A stretch of 64,000 nucleotides of DNA from Oscillibacter sp. PC13 (GTDB lineage Bacteria; Bacillota; Clostridia; Oscillospirales; Oscillospiraceae): NCBI RefSeq assembly GCF_900115635.1, contig NZ_FOXE01000001.1, positions 1-64,000 on the forward strand, written 5' to 3'. Under the pieces are notes generated by a model. It was not told the DNA's origin. It searched no databases and saw nothing but the letters and a program-made list of their open reading frames with translations. Below, piece by piece: positions 45,865 to 55,149 of the stretch. The position numbers and the translations under genes were made by a program. The number at the start of each line of letters is the position of its first letter. Position 1 is the first letter of the stretch.

Positions 45865-46415
45865 CGTTTATTCTTTCCCTGTCGAGCTTTTTACGTTTTC
45901 TCCCCAGATCCGGAGCATCCGCAATGTATCATTTCGCCACAAAAAGCACAACCCCCCATTCGCTCCATCGACGAATGGGGGGCTACACGTGGGTCGGATT
46001 TTCCAATACCTCTTACCTCTTGCTTTCCTTCGATTACCGTTCGGACGCTGGGGAAATCAGGGGAACGTTGAAACTCAGGTTTTGCCAATCCATAAAACAT
46101 CGGTACACGCAGATATCTGCTCTGGTCCCTTCCAAAGTGTTCTCGTGTGGCTCATCATAGTGAGGGTGTTTCGTTTTTGGGTCTTTCCAGAGTTATACTG
46201 TTTTGGGAAGTTTTTCGGTTCCGAACGGCGCTGGAGTCAGGTTCTCGGGAATCTCTTGAGCTAACCTAGCCCATGGGACTCACTCCTTTCCTGTGTCTAT
46301 AATGTACAATACATTTTTAAAAAAGTCAATATGGATTGTGCACATTTTACACTTTCGACAAACATTTTTCACTTGGAAAAGCAAATCGCACAAAAGGCCA
46401 TCTATAAAAATCCAG
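45865..46415. other. Intergenic region right of attR with hairpin and decayed coding remnant
   Basis: 551 nt. A perfect 11-bp hairpin CCCCCCATTCG / CGAATGGGGGG (45952-45982) is present. On the minus strand about 46036-46262 reads as one frame with a single TAA inside (segments FGTEKLPKTV, then DPKTKHPHYDE), which looks like a pseudogene of a protein I do not recognise. A TGTACATTATAG-type AT-rich stretch near 46295-46310 could be its promoter. Confidence 0.35.
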
Positions 46416-47420
46416 TCACTGGAAGAGTTGCTCATGTTTTTCCAGTTTCCCTCGCCGGAAGGCCGCCTGCAACGCATGCAGATTCTCATTGCTGTGCTCA
46501 ATCTCGCAGCTGAACCGGCGAAGCGCCTCCGCCAGGCCGCACACTGCAGCCAAGCGCTCTATCACCAGCACAGCAAATACACATAGTTCCGCCCGAGACA
46601 GCAAGTCCCCATCATTCACCGTTTTCAGCAGGTAACGGAATGCCACATACACAGCAATCCGATCCAGCAGATTTTCAGAAACTGGAACCGGATCCGCTGT
46701 CTCCGCCTGTTTCAGCAGATCCTTCCAGTCCGGATCTAGCTCCTCTAATGTGCCCAAAAATTCTAACCCGCCCGAAAGCACCGCTGCGCCCTCTGCCTTT
46801 GTACCGAAGCACCACTCCACCGCCATCCGCGGCAGTTCTTCCGGTATGTCCGCATCCAGAAGAACCTGTGCATTCTCTGCCAATGTCAAAAAACTTCTCA
46901 AACGCACACGCAGCGGTTTGCTGCGATCCTGCAAAACAGCCAGCATCCGATTTCGCAGCGGCAGCAAAAACGGTAGCCAATCGTCTCCCGGTTCTTCCGG
47001 TTCCGCTGTATCCCACTCCAGAAAAGTCAGCGGTTTTTCCGTTTCCAGAAGCAGGCTGTTGGCCGCCGGGCAGGATGCTGACAGCGTAATCTCCCGGAAT
47101 GGTCCATACTCCTCGATAAAGCGGGGATGCTCCCGGCAGGTGATGCTGGTGGCCGCTTCTCCTAGCTGACAGTGAATCTCGCAGAGGCCACTTTCCTCCA
47201 AAAAGGGGCACCGTCCGCCGTCCAGGGAAAAGCAGAACACCCCATCCTCATCACGCCGAAGCGCCGCGCGCAGCCTTTCCCCCAGAGAGCCAGATGTCTC
47301 CAAATAACGATGTGCCGTCTCCGCATCAATCACTACCTCCCACTTTTCACAGCAGGTATGGGGGCATTCTCTCGCCAAGCAGTGAAACTTCTCATAATAA
47401 TCCGGTACCCGAATCCGCAT
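46416..47420 (-). CDS. fliB: Flagellin lysine-N-methylase FliB-like protein
   Basis: 334 residues. A cysteine-rich N terminus matches FliB: CLARECPHTCCEKWEV and CPFLEESGLCEIHCQLGEAA then CREHPR. In Salmonella, FliB methylates lysines of flagellin; in Clostridia, homologues are widespread and may bind a metal cluster. No flagellin or motility gene is in the window, so the substrate is open. The frame is intact. The ATG is preceded by GGAGGTACATATT. Confidence 0.8.
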   Translation of the reverse strand: MRIRVPDYYEKFHCLARECPHTCCEKWEVVIDAETAHRYLETSGSLGERLRAALRRDEDGVFCFSLDGGRCPFLEESGLCEIHCQLGEAATSITCREHPRFIEEYGPFREITLSASCPAANSLLLETEKPLTFLEWDTAEPEEPGDDWLPFLLPLRNRMLAVLQDRSKPLRVRLRSFLTLAENAQVLLDADIPEELPRMAVEWCFGTKAEGAAVLSGGLEFLGTLEELDPDWKDLLKQAETADPVPVSENLLDRIAVYVAFRYLLKTVNDGDLLSRAELCVFAVLVIERLAAVCGLAEALRRFSCEIEHSNENLHALQAAFRRGKLEKHEQLFQ

Positions 47421-47784
47421 AATATGTACCTCCTATTCTTCCGGTCCCAACTGTCGGTACAGGCGAGGTGCTCTTTTCAGAAGCCTCCCACAGCAGGGGC
47501 TACGCGGCCTTTTTGGCGCTGCTCTGCTGTCAGAAAGAGCTACTCGCTGTGGTGATCCGGAAATACCAGGTTCTTTATGTTAATGAATGGAAACTCTGCC
47601 ACTTCAATTTTCCCCTATGGCAGGATTTATGTTATGACAGATGAAATTTTATAATAATTGATTCATTCGTTGTAAAAACAACATACAATTGAGAAATATT
47701 ATAGGATAATCCATAACAGAAAGCAAGAACCTCGCACCAGGAGACAGGCTGGTGATTGAATCAGGAAAAAGGAGACATACTAGA
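47421..47784. other. Divergent intergenic region, fliB to ferredoxin
   Basis: 364 nt. A 14-nt dyad GTTGT-AAAA-ACAAC (47669-47682) lies about 100 nt upstream of the ferredoxin gene and could be a redox-regulator site; this is position and symmetry only. No gene is recognised. Confidence 0.4.
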
Positions 47785-48513
47785 ATGGTAAGACGGATTA
47801 TTGAGATTGATCAGGAAATATGCAACGGCTGCGGAGCCTGTGCAGCTGCCTGCCACGAGGGCGCCATTGGAATGGTCGGCGGTAAGGCCACACTGTTGCG
47901 GGACGACTACTGCGACGGGCTGGGTGACTGTCTGCCCACTTGCCCCACCGGAGCCATTCGCTTTATTGAGCGGGAGGCCGCAGAATATGACGAAGCCGCC
48001 GTGCTGGCCAAGAAGGCTGCTGCGCTGAAAAGCAGCGCCCCAGTACAGATGCCGCCCTCTGGCGGATGTCCCGGCAGCCGCAGTCAAGTACTGCAGCGCA
48101 CAGCTTCTGGCGCTGTACCGGCGACGCAAACAGGCCCAACATCCTCTGTATCGCAGCTCACGCAATGGCCTGTACAAATAAAGCTGCTGCCAGTGGAGGC
48201 TCCCTATTTTAATGGTGCCAAGCTGCTGATCGCAGCAGACTGTACGGCATACGCCCGATCTGATTTTCATGAGCGATTCATGCGGAACCGCATTACCCTC
48301 ATTGGATGCCCCAAGCTGGACGAAGGTGACTATGCAGAAAAGCTGACGGAGATTCTCCGCCGGAATGATATCCGGGAAGTCACCGTGGTTCGTATGGAGG
48401 TCCCCTGCTGCGGCGGTATTCAGCGTGCTGTGGAAACCGCTCTGCAGCAAAGCGGCAAGTTCATCCCCTGGCAGGTGGTGACGCTGGGCCGGGATGGAAA
48501 TATTCTGGACTGA
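47785..48513 (+). CDS. 4Fe-4S ferredoxin-type protein with C-terminal Cys-Cys-Gly-Gly domain
   Basis: 242 residues from the ATG at 47785 (AAAAGGAG about 9 nt upstream). Cluster motifs CNGCGACAAAC and CDGLGDCLPTC at about 13-23 and 43-53 predict two [4Fe-4S] clusters. A Ser/Thr/Pro-rich linker (about 85-135) leads to a C-terminal domain with LLIAADCTAYA, LIGCPKLDE and EVPCCGGIQRAV. This architecture is common in anaerobic Clostridia, often near hybrid-cluster proteins, but no such partner is here. It is followed 17 nt later by a second ferredoxin; together they form an electron-transfer operon. Confidence 0.85.
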   Translation: MVRRIIEIDQEICNGCGACAAACHEGAIGMVGGKATLLRDDYCDGLGDCLPTCPTGAIRFIEREAAEYDEAAVLAKKAAALKSSAPVQMPPSGGCPGSRSQVLQRTASGAVPATQTGPTSSVSQLTQWPVQIKLLPVEAPYFNGAKLLIAADCTAYARSDFHERFMRNRITLIGCPKLDEGDYAEKLTEILRRNDIREVTVVRMEVPCCGGIQRAVETALQQSGKFIPWQVVTLGRDGNILD

Positions 48514-48529
48514 ATAAGGAGAATGCAAT

Positions 48530-48712
48530 ATGAACGCAACAGTTAATGAAAACTGCATCGGCTGCGGCCTGTGCACTGGTACTTGCCCAGAGGTTTTTCA
48601 GATGGGAGACGATGGGCTTGCCCACGGCGGAGAGATTCCGGATGGCCTGCTGGCCACCGCACAGGAGGCCCGGGACGGCTGTCCGGTAAGCGCTATCAGC
48701 ATCGAGGAATAA
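48530..48712 (+). CDS. Small [4Fe-4S] ferredoxin
   Basis: 60 residues. CIGCGLCTGTCPEVF provides three cysteines and CPVSAISIEE the fourth, the single-cluster ferredoxin pattern. It is a cytoplasmic electron carrier. GGAG lies 10 nt upstream of the ATG. It ends at a strong terminator. Confidence 0.92.
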   Translation: MNATVNENCIGCGLCTGTCPEVFQMGDDGLAHGGEIPDGLLATAQEARDGCPVSAISIEE

Positions 48713-48754
48713 AAAGACTGGGACTGCGTCCATACGCAGTCCCAGTCTCTTTTA
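48711..48754. terminator. Bidirectional terminator
   Basis: AAAGACTGGGACTGCGT (48713-48729) pairs exactly with 48734-48750, T-rich on both strands, between convergent genes. Confidence 0.85.
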
Positions 48755-49429
48755 GTCCTCCATAGTGGCCTTTTCGGCATACATTCTCCGGTCGGCAATG
48801 TCTATCAGCTGCAGCAGCAAGTGTTGATCTCCCCGAAATGTATCGGTCCAGGCATAGCCAAAGTCTGCGGGCGCAATCTGTTCCACTGCTTGGCGGAATT
48901 GTTCCATCCGCTGTTGAATGTGCTTCTCACTGCAGCCTGGCTCCAATACCACAAACTCGTCGCCGCCGAAGCGGATCACAGCCTCCTCGCCCACCAGACA
49001 GGCGTCAAGTTTCGCTGCCACCTGCATCAGAATTTCGTCCCCTGCAATATGTCCCAAAGTGTCATTAATTTTCTTGAACCGCCGCAAGTCCATCAGGATC
49101 ATTCCCATGCGTCGCGGAATGTCCTCTCCCTTTTTCAAAAAGCGGAGATCGTTTAAATATCTGCGGTTATACACGCCTGTTAGATCATCCCGGTATAATG
49201 CTTCCTGCAAGCCATCTATCAGCGGAGATTGAAGTGTGAACCCCAGTTTTATTTGACGGCTCCCAACGGGCGTTTTCAATAAGAGCGGATGTGAGTATAT
49301 CCGGAAGCTCCCATCAAGTGCACAAATATTCTCCTCGAAATCGCCGTCCACTACCTGGATTTTATCGAACAAGCTTGACAGCGTCTCCAGTATCTGCCGC
49401 AGTTCTGCTTCTGTGATATGCTGCGTCAT
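48752..49429 (-). CDS. Diguanylate cyclase (GGDEF), short form
   Basis: 225 residues from the ATG at 49429, with AGAGG about 9 nt upstream. The GGDEF domain (about 75-220) is intact: DDLTGVYNRRYLND, MDLRRFKKINDTLGHIAGD and RFGGDEF. The N-terminal 70 residues are a small domain of unknown fold, possibly PAS-like (DGSFRIYSHPLLL). It likely makes cyclic-di-GMP. It is divergent from a small XRE regulator. Confidence 0.88.
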   Translation of the reverse strand: MTQHITEAELRQILETLSSLFDKIQVVDGDFEENICALDGSFRIYSHPLLLKTPVGSRQIKLGFTLQSPLIDGLQEALYRDDLTGVYNRRYLNDLRFLKKGEDIPRRMGMILMDLRRFKKINDTLGHIAGDEILMQVAAKLDACLVGEEAVIRFGGDEFVVLEPGCSEKHIQQRMEQFRQAVEQIAPADFGYAWTDTFRGDQHLLLQLIDIADRRMYAEKATMED

Positions 49430-49524
49430 CTTTATCATCCTCTGCCATCATATGGGTTTAGTTTAGAACAATATATTCAAAATATTAATAGAACAAATTG
49501 TTCTAACATATACTGGTATGGGTG

Positions 49525-49749
49525 ATGAGATTGAATCAATATCAACGCATTCGTAGCTTACGGGAGGATGCGGATCTGTCCCAAAAATGTGTTGGGGAAG
49601 CCATCAATGTCCCTCAGCGCACCTATGCCTACTACGAGAGCGGGCAGCGAATGATACCACCATCTGTTCTGTGTGCTCTGGCTGACTTTTACGATGTCAG
49701 TGTGGACTATCTATTAAATCGCACCGATGTCAAGGAGACAAACCGATAA
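49525..49749 (+). CDS. Small XRE-family HTH regulator
   Basis: 74 residues, essentially one Cro/CI domain: YQRIRSLREDADLSQKCVGE then AINVPQRTYAYYESGQR, ending in VDYLLNRTD. This is a typical short Firmicutes regulator. Starts at GTG 49522, ATG 49525 or TTG 49531 are possible; none has a strong site. It is divergent from the GGDEF gene and may control it. Confidence 0.8.
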   Translation: MRLNQYQRIRSLREDADLSQKCVGEAINVPQRTYAYYESGQRMIPPSVLCALADFYDVSVDYLLNRTDVKETNR

Positions 49750-49761
49750 ACCGGCAAAGCT

Positions 49762-49793
49762 TTAGGCGGTGCAGCTGTTGCTGCACCGCCTAA
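49762..49793. terminator. Hairpin between XRE gene and spoVAF
   Basis: TTAGGCGGTGCAGC (49762-49775) pairs exactly with 49780-49793 across TGTT, between convergent genes; T-runs are weak. Confidence 0.6.
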
Positions 49794-49802
49794 CTGTCTG
49801 TT

Positions 49803-51221
49803 TCAGGTATTATCGCGGCTGATAGGCTCCCGCAGGAGCAGCCGGCGCAGAGCCGTCCCGTTAAACGGAATCAGCGGATAAAGGTAGCCTTTCCCGACAA
49901 CGGGCTTGGTGGTTGCCAGCAGAACTAAGATTCCGGCTACGCCAAAGAGAAAGCCCCAAATGTCAAAAACCGCCGTCAGCAGCAGCAGCGCAACCCGCAG
50001 CAGTTTGAACGCATATCCCAGTTCATAGCTGGGCTGTGCAAATCCCGCCACAGACACAAATGCCATATACACCAGAACCTCAGGCCCCAGCCAACCTGCC
50101 TGCACGGCAAAATCGCCCAGAATTAAGGCGCCCAGCATGGAGAAGGAATTAGACAGCGAATCCGGTGTGTTGAGAGAGGCCAGCTTCAGCACATCGATTA
50201 GAAACTCCACCACCAAAAGCTGCCAGAGAAGATCCAATGACGCCGGTTCCGGTGAGGACAGGAAATACAGCCAACCCGGCAGGCGGCCAGGCTCGCTGAC
50301 CATCAGGTACCACAGCGGTGTAATCAGCAGGGAGATGAGAAACACAATCACCCGCAGCAGCCGCAGATAGGATCCGATCAGCGGAGGAAAGTAAAATTCA
50401 TTGGCCTCCTGCGTGAAATCGAAAAAGGAGGTGGGCAGGATCATCACAGACGGGGAGTTGTCCACCAGCAGGATAATGCTGCCCTCCATAATGCAGGCAG
50501 CCGCTGTATCCGGCCGTTCTGTGTACCGAACTTTTGGAAAAGGGTTATACCACTGCTTGGGCCGGATCGCCTCTGCTACGCTCTCCTGTGCCATGGTGAG
50601 GGACTTCACCTGAATCTTTTCCAGCTTCCCCCGAATTTCCGCCAGCAGGGATTCGTCCACCTTATCATTCAGATAGCACAGCACTGCATCAGTATGGGAT
50701 CGTGTCCCAACCTTGTGTGCCTCCATCGTCAGATGCGGATCCCGAATGCGGCGGCGCAGCAGTGCCATATTAGGTACAACCGCCTCGATAAAGCCGTCGT
50801 GGGAGCCGCGGAGAACCTTGCCATCCGGGGGCTCCCCCACGCTGCGGCTTGGATAGTCCTTGGCGTCTATCAGCGCCGCCCCCTGGAGTCCCTCCATCAA
50901 AAAAAGGGTCTTGCCCAGCAAGACGTTTGTGACAATGTCATCTTTATGAAAACTGACGTTGGTTTCAGAGAACGTAATAAACCGGTCAGCAAATGCCTGC
51001 ATTTCTGTAAGGCTTTTCACCTCTTCTGGCTTCAGCGAAAGCCAGAATGCTCCCATTCGTTCCAGAATCGCATCCCGGCCGTAGCCATCAATGACCCAGA
51101 TGCGTCCCCTTCTGCCGCCAATGAGAAAGTCACGGGAGACCAAATCGCAGCTGCGGTCCACTCCCAGCGTATCATCAAACCACCGGACATTTTCCCTGTA
51201 ATTGGTCGATAGTTGTTCCAT
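49803..51221 (-). CDS. spoVAF: SpoVAF/GerA-family spore germination protein
   Basis: 472 residues from the ATG at 51221 (GGAGG 6 nt upstream). A hydrophilic N-terminal half of GerAA/SpoVAF type (DDIVTNVLLGKTLFLMEGLQ, VVPNMALLRRRIRDPHLTME, YTERPDTAAACIMEG) precedes 4-5 membrane helices (about 305-460). GerA A-subunits are part of spore nutrient receptors; SpoVAF, encoded at spoVA loci in Bacillus, is the standalone relative. No B/C subunits or spoVA genes are adjacent. Its presence indicates sporulation. Confidence 0.88.
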   Translation of the reverse strand: MEQLSTNYRENVRWFDDTLGVDRSCDLVSRDFLIGGRRGRIWVIDGYGRDAILERMGAFWLSLKPEEVKSLTEMQAFADRFITFSETNVSFHKDDIVTNVLLGKTLFLMEGLQGAALIDAKDYPSRSVGEPPDGKVLRGSHDGFIEAVVPNMALLRRRIRDPHLTMEAHKVGTRSHTDAVLCYLNDKVDESLLAEIRGKLEKIQVKSLTMAQESVAEAIRPKQWYNPFPKVRYTERPDTAAACIMEGSIILLVDNSPSVMILPTSFFDFTQEANEFYFPPLIGSYLRLLRVIVFLISLLITPLWYLMVSEPGRLPGWLYFLSSPEPASLDLLWQLLVVEFLIDVLKLASLNTPDSLSNSFSMLGALILGDFAVQAGWLGPEVLVYMAFVSVAGFAQPSYELGYAFKLLRVALLLLTAVFDIWGFLFGVAGILVLLATTKPVVGKGYLYPLIPFNGTALRRLLLREPISRDNT

Positions 51222-51330
51222 GCGCCACCTCCGTATATCCCTTAGTATGTACGGAAGCGCTTGCAATATCCGCCTGAAAACCGCAAACTTTCACTCCTTT
51301 AAAACAGCCGCCGGACAGCGCACCCTCATG

Positions 51331-51360
51331 TAAAAAGCACCGCTAAGGCGGTGCTTTTTC
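51331..51360. terminator. Terminator after phoR
   Basis: AAAAAGCACCGC / GCGGTGCTTTTT with a TAAG loop, immediately past the phoR stop codon. Confidence 0.85.
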
Positions 51361-51361
51361 A

Positions 51362-53023
51362 TTACGCTCTCACCGGTGGAAAGGTCACGGTAAAGGTGCT
51401 GCCCTTTCCAGGCTGACTCTTTAACTCCAGCCTGGCCCCCAGATAGGCCACGCCGTGCTTCACAATGGAGAGACCCAATCCGGTTCCGCCGGCAGAATGG
51501 CTCTTATCCGCCCGGTAAAACCGTTCAAATACCCGGCCCTGCATCTCCTGGGGAATTCCAATCCCGGTGTCCGACACGGTAACGCGGCTTCCGTCCGGCG
51601 TACTTTCCACTGTGACGGTGACGCGCCCCCCCTCCCGGTTATAGGCCACGGCATTGTCGCAGAGATTGTAAAGAATCTCCTCCATAATCTGGGGCACACC
51701 CTTGGCTGCGGCGGACTCGCCCTTCAGCTCCATCGTGACCTGTTTTTTCTCCGCAGCGGGTGCCAGCTGCTCCAGAATTCGACCGGAGAGGCCGTACAGC
51801 TCTACCGTTTCCCAAGAGCCGGCTGCCCCGCCCTCATCCAGACGGGAGAGCTTAATGATATCGTTCACAAGGCCGATAAGGCGTCCCGCCTCCCGGTGGA
51901 TATTTCCCGCAAAGTGGGGGATGTCCTCCGGTTTTACCAGGCCGTTCTGCATGATTTCCGCCGTCCCCAAAATGGAGGTCAGCGGTGTTTTCAGCTCATG
52001 GGAGACATTGGCCGTAAACTCCCGCCGCAGGCTTTCCCGCTGCTCCTTCTCCGTCACATCCAGAACCACCAGCACCGCACCGGCCACAGTGCCGTTCTGT
52101 TCCACGGGGTTGGCCATAATCTGGCGGCACTCGTCGTCCTTTTCCAGCAACTGCTCGCTGCGGCGTCCGGACAGCGCTTCTTCCACGGCGCGGCGGAACC
52201 CCGCCTCCCGGTTCAGGGAAAAGACGCTCTCCCCCTCTTCCGCAGGGCGTTCCCCGTGGAGCAATTTCAGTGCGGAAGAGTTGTAGGAAAGCACCCGGGT
52301 CTCTTGGTCAATCACCAAAAAACCCTCATTCATATTTTCTGTAATGGCGGCAAACTCCTCCTGCCGCCGTTTCAAGTCCATCACCTGCCGCTGAATCTGA
52401 CGGTTCTGGCTACGAATCTTGGACAGCAGCGGCGTCAGCTCCTCATAGCCCTCCACGCCCTCCGGATCATTCAGGTCAATGGCATTAATGGGCATTACCA
52501 GCTGCTTGGAGACTCTGGCGGCCAGAGCCATTGCCAGCACAAAGGCCAGCAGCAGCACCAGGGCCACCGGCTGCAGCGCCTGCAGCACCAGCAGCCAGAC
52601 GGAATACTGGGTATCCGACACCCGCAGCACTGACCCATCTTCAAGCCGCAGTGCGTAGTAGAGCGTCTTCTGGGCCAGTGTCTCCGAATAGCGGGCTGCA
52701 TGGCCCTTTCCCAGCATCATGGCCTCGTGAATTTCCTCCCGCTGGGCGTGATTTTCCATTTTGGAAGCATCTTCCCAGTTGTCATAGATCACAGCGCCGT
52801 CCCGATCCACCAGCGTAATCCGGCAGTCCGCCGGCAGTCCGGAGGTGAGATAATCCATTCCCTCATTTTCAATGCCGTGGGCAATATAGGCCGTGCGGCT
52901 CTCCAGCTCCACCTTGACCCGCTCCTGAAAGTATCCGTGAAGCACACCTACAATCAGAATCAGGCTGGCCAGCAGAACCGTCAGAGAGACTGCCAGGATT
53001 GATCGAAAAATACGCTTTGTCAT
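51362..53023 (-). CDS. phoR: Phosphate-regulon sensor histidine kinase
   Basis: 553 residues. N-terminal helix (about 8-28), an extracytoplasmic loop of about 110 residues, a second helix (about 150-170), a HAMP-like/PAS region, then HisKA with the phospho-accepting His in ANVSHELKTPLTSILG and a HATPase domain (NLCDNAVAYNREGG, DTGIGIP, GGTGLGLSIVKH). PhoR phosphorylates PhoB/PhoP when phosphate is scarce. It is the last gene of the pst-pho cluster. Confidence 0.92.
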   Translation of the reverse strand: MTKRIFRSILAVSLTVLLASLILIVGVLHGYFQERVKVELESRTAYIAHGIENEGMDYLTSGLPADCRITLVDRDGAVIYDNWEDASKMENHAQREEIHEAMMLGKGHAARYSETLAQKTLYYALRLEDGSVLRVSDTQYSVWLLVLQALQPVALVLLLAFVLAMALAARVSKQLVMPINAIDLNDPEGVEGYEELTPLLSKIRSQNRQIQRQVMDLKRRQEEFAAITENMNEGFLVIDQETRVLSYNSSALKLLHGERPAEEGESVFSLNREAGFRRAVEEALSGRRSEQLLEKDDECRQIMANPVEQNGTVAGAVLVVLDVTEKEQRESLRREFTANVSHELKTPLTSILGTAEIMQNGLVKPEDIPHFAGNIHREAGRLIGLVNDIIKLSRLDEGGAAGSWETVELYGLSGRILEQLAPAAEKKQVTMELKGESAAAKGVPQIMEEILYNLCDNAVAYNREGGRVTVTVESTPDGSRVTVSDTGIGIPQEMQGRVFERFYRADKSHSAGGTGLGLSIVKHGVAYLGARLELKSQPGKGSTFTVTFPPVRA

Positions 53024-53043
53024 CTGTATTCCATTCCCTCCTG

Positions 53044-53718
53044 TCAGCTTTCCGTCTTAATCTTATAGCCGTAACCGCGGACAGTTTCAATGTAAGCACC
53101 GGCATCTCCCAGCTTCTGCCGCAGAGTACGCACATGGACGTCCACTGTGCGGCTCTCGCCGGTAAAGGCATAGCCCCATACATTCTCAATCAACTGCTCC
53201 CGTGAAAGCACCTGTCCCCGGTGCTTCAGCAGCAGGCACAGTACCTCAAACTCCTTCTGCGTCAGCGTTACTTCTGCTCCCTGCACCCGTACCAAGTGCC
53301 GTCCGGGATCCACGCTCAGAATTCCGCAGCGATACTCTCCGCTCTCCGCCTCCGTCCGCCGCAGCAGGGCCCGAATGCGGGAGAGCAGTTCCATCATGCC
53401 GAAAGGCTTGGCCACATAATCATCGGCGCCGCCGTCCAGCCCCAGGACCTTGTCGTACTCTGTCCCCTTGGCCGTCAGCATAATCACCGGCAGTTTGGCC
53501 GTCCGGGCGGATGCCCGCAGTTTTTTCAGCACGCTCAGACCGTCTTCTTCCGGCAGCATAATGTCCAGCAGGACCAGTGAGGGAACCGCCTCTCCAATGG
53601 CCTCCCAAAACGCCGACGGCAGGGCAAACCCCCGCGCCTCCATTCCCTGGCTGTTCAGGGTATAAATTACAAAGTCCCGGATGCTGTCGTCATCTTCCAG
53701 CAAATAAATCACAGTCAT
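53044..53718 (-). CDS. phoB: PhoB/PhoP-type response regulator
   Basis: 224 residues: receiver domain (about 1-120) with the phospho-acceptor Asp in LVLLDIMLPEEDGLS and the Lys in YVAKPFGMMELLSR, then an OmpR/PhoB winged helix (about 130-224) ending RTLRQKLGDAGAYIETVRGY. It activates phosphate-starvation genes, probably via the TTTACA repeats upstream of pstS. Its gene is 20 nt upstream of phoR. Confidence 0.93.
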   Translation of the reverse strand: MTVIYLLEDDDSIRDFVIYTLNSQGMEARGFALPSAFWEAIGEAVPSLVLLDIMLPEEDGLSVLKKLRASARTAKLPVIMLTAKGTEYDKVLGLDGGADDYVAKPFGMMELLSRIRALLRRTEAESGEYRCGILSVDPGRHLVRVQGAEVTLTQKEFEVLCLLLKHRGQVLSREQLIENVWGYAFTGESRTVDVHVRTLRQKLGDAGAYIETVRGYGYKIKTES

Positions 53719-53784
53719 CCCTCCTATGTCTGAAATAAAGCGCCGCAGGAGATCCCGGCAGGTGTCCGGGATCCGCAGTCCCCT

Positions 53785-54444
53785 TTAAATAAGCTGCTGC
53801 TCGTTGATCATCAGCTTAAACTGCAGCCCCAGCTTCTCTGCGGCTTTCCGGCAGAGAATCATCCGCTGCATAAAAATCTCAAAATAGTCCATGACCGATC
53901 CGTATTTTGTGTCCACAAACAGCTTCAGCTTAATAAGGGTGTGTTCCTCATTGATCTTCAGCTGGGACTTCTTCACGGAGTAATTCACCCGGTCATGGAT
54001 GTCGAAACTGCTCAGGTCCTGATTCCGGACCCGGCTGCGGCGCACATCGGACTTATCCGCCAGAATCAGTGCCGCAGACACGGCATTGACCGGCTGGCCG
54101 GTTCCCTCATCATGGTTTCCGATGGCGGTGATGATGGTGGCAATCTCCTCCGGATCGCAGTTCAGGTTGTCTAAAATCCGGAACGCCATCACGGCGCCGG
54201 ACTGAGAGTGATCCACCCGGTTCACCAGATTGCCGATATCGTGGAGAAACGCCGCAATCTTCGCCAGCTCCACCGTCCGCTCCGGATAGCCCAGCGTGGA
54301 TAGAATATACCCGGCGTTTTCCGCCACCATGGACACATGGGCAAAGCTATGCTCCGTATAGCCCAGCGCAATCAGGGATTCATCTGCCCGCTGGATGTAG
54401 GTCCGAATGGCCCCGTTGTTCCTGACATCCTCATAGGTCAGCAT
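53785..54444 (-). CDS. HD-domain phosphohydrolase within the pho cluster
   Basis: 219 residues. The HD motif is complete: HSFAHVSMV (first His), AAFLHDIGN (HD) and a later Asp in LILADKSDV; GNHDE adds a conserved His. HD proteins hydrolyse phosphate esters, often nucleotides or (p)ppGpp-like molecules; the substrate here is unknown. It sits between phoU and phoB with gaps of 44 and 66 nt and reads in the same direction, so it is probably expressed with the phosphate regulon. The insertion is not part of the classical pho operon. Confidence 0.8.
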   Translation of the reverse strand: MLTYEDVRNNGAIRTYIQRADESLIALGYTEHSFAHVSMVAENAGYILSTLGYPERTVELAKIAAFLHDIGNLVNRVDHSQSGAVMAFRILDNLNCDPEEIATIITAIGNHDEGTGQPVNAVSAALILADKSDVRRSRVRNQDLSSFDIHDRVNYSVKKSQLKINEEHTLIKLKLFVDTKYGSVMDYFEIFMQRMILCRKAAEKLGLQFKLMINEQQLI

Positions 54445-54488
54445 CGTTCTCGTCCCTCTCTTTCCGTGTGAGGGACAGCGTCCCTCTT

Positions 54489-55136
54489 TTAGTTATTTGA
54501 CGGGTGATTTCCCGTCAGGGAATATTCCACCCACTCCGCCACGTTGGTGGCGTGGTCACCGATGCGCTCCAGATACTTGGCCACCATGAGAAGGTCCATG
54601 CTCAACTCGCCGGAAGCCGGGTCGGAGGCAATCAGTGTAATCAGCTCCTGCTTCACCTGATCAAACAGTGCGTCCACCTGGTCATCCGCCCTGCAGACGT
54701 CCCTGGCCAGCGTCAGATCCCGCTTGACGAAGGAATCCACGCTGTCGGTTACCATGTGGATCACCGCCTTGGCCATATCCTCAATATGCAGCCGCCCGTT
54801 TCCCATGGGCATTTTGACAAAGCGGGTCAGTTCTGCGATGTCTGCGGCCTGATCGCCGATGCGCTCCAGATCCGATATCATCTTCAGCGCCGACGAAATC
54901 TCCCGCAGGTCCTTGGCCACCGGCTGCTGCTGCAGCAGGAGCTTCAGGCACAGGTTTTCCACCTCACGCTCTTTTTGATCAATCTCCCGTTCCGCCTCCT
55001 CAGCGGCTTTTGCCAAAACCTCGTCGCCCTTCAGCAGGGCCTCCGCCGCCGCGGAAATGGCGTCCTCGCACAGGGCGCCCATCTGGATCAGTTCTACATG
55101 CAGCCGTTCCAGCTGCTCATCAAATTTATTCCGCAT
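54489..55136 (-). CDS. phoU: Phosphate transport/signalling regulator PhoU
   Basis: 215 residues from the ATG at 55136 (GGGGG about 8 nt upstream). Two PhoU three-helix repeats: EQLERLHVELIQMGALCEDA then ISDLERIGDQAADIAEL in the first, and LMVAKYLERIGDHATNVAEW in the second, the latter the metal-binding E(R)xGDHxxN motif. It links PstB transport activity to PhoR signalling. It directly follows pstB (14 nt). Confidence 0.95.
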   Translation of the reverse strand: MRNKFDEQLERLHVELIQMGALCEDAISAAAEALLKGDEVLAKAAEEAEREIDQKEREVENLCLKLLLQQQPVAKDLREISSALKMISDLERIGDQAADIAELTRFVKMPMGNGRLHIEDMAKAVIHMVTDSVDSFVKRDLTLARDVCRADDQVDALFDQVKQELITLIASDPASGELSMDLLMVAKYLERIGDHATNVAEWVEYSLTGNHPSNN

Positions 55137-55149
55137 GCTCTTTGCCCCC

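Noticed and set aside
45952..45982. The CCCCCCATTCG hairpin as island end
   Set aside because: It lies 136 bp outside attR and has no counterpart near attL.
47172..47584. Plus-strand gene between fliB and the ferredoxin
   Set aside because: The longest frame is mostly antisense to fliB and the remaining 70 codons have no start or family resemblance.
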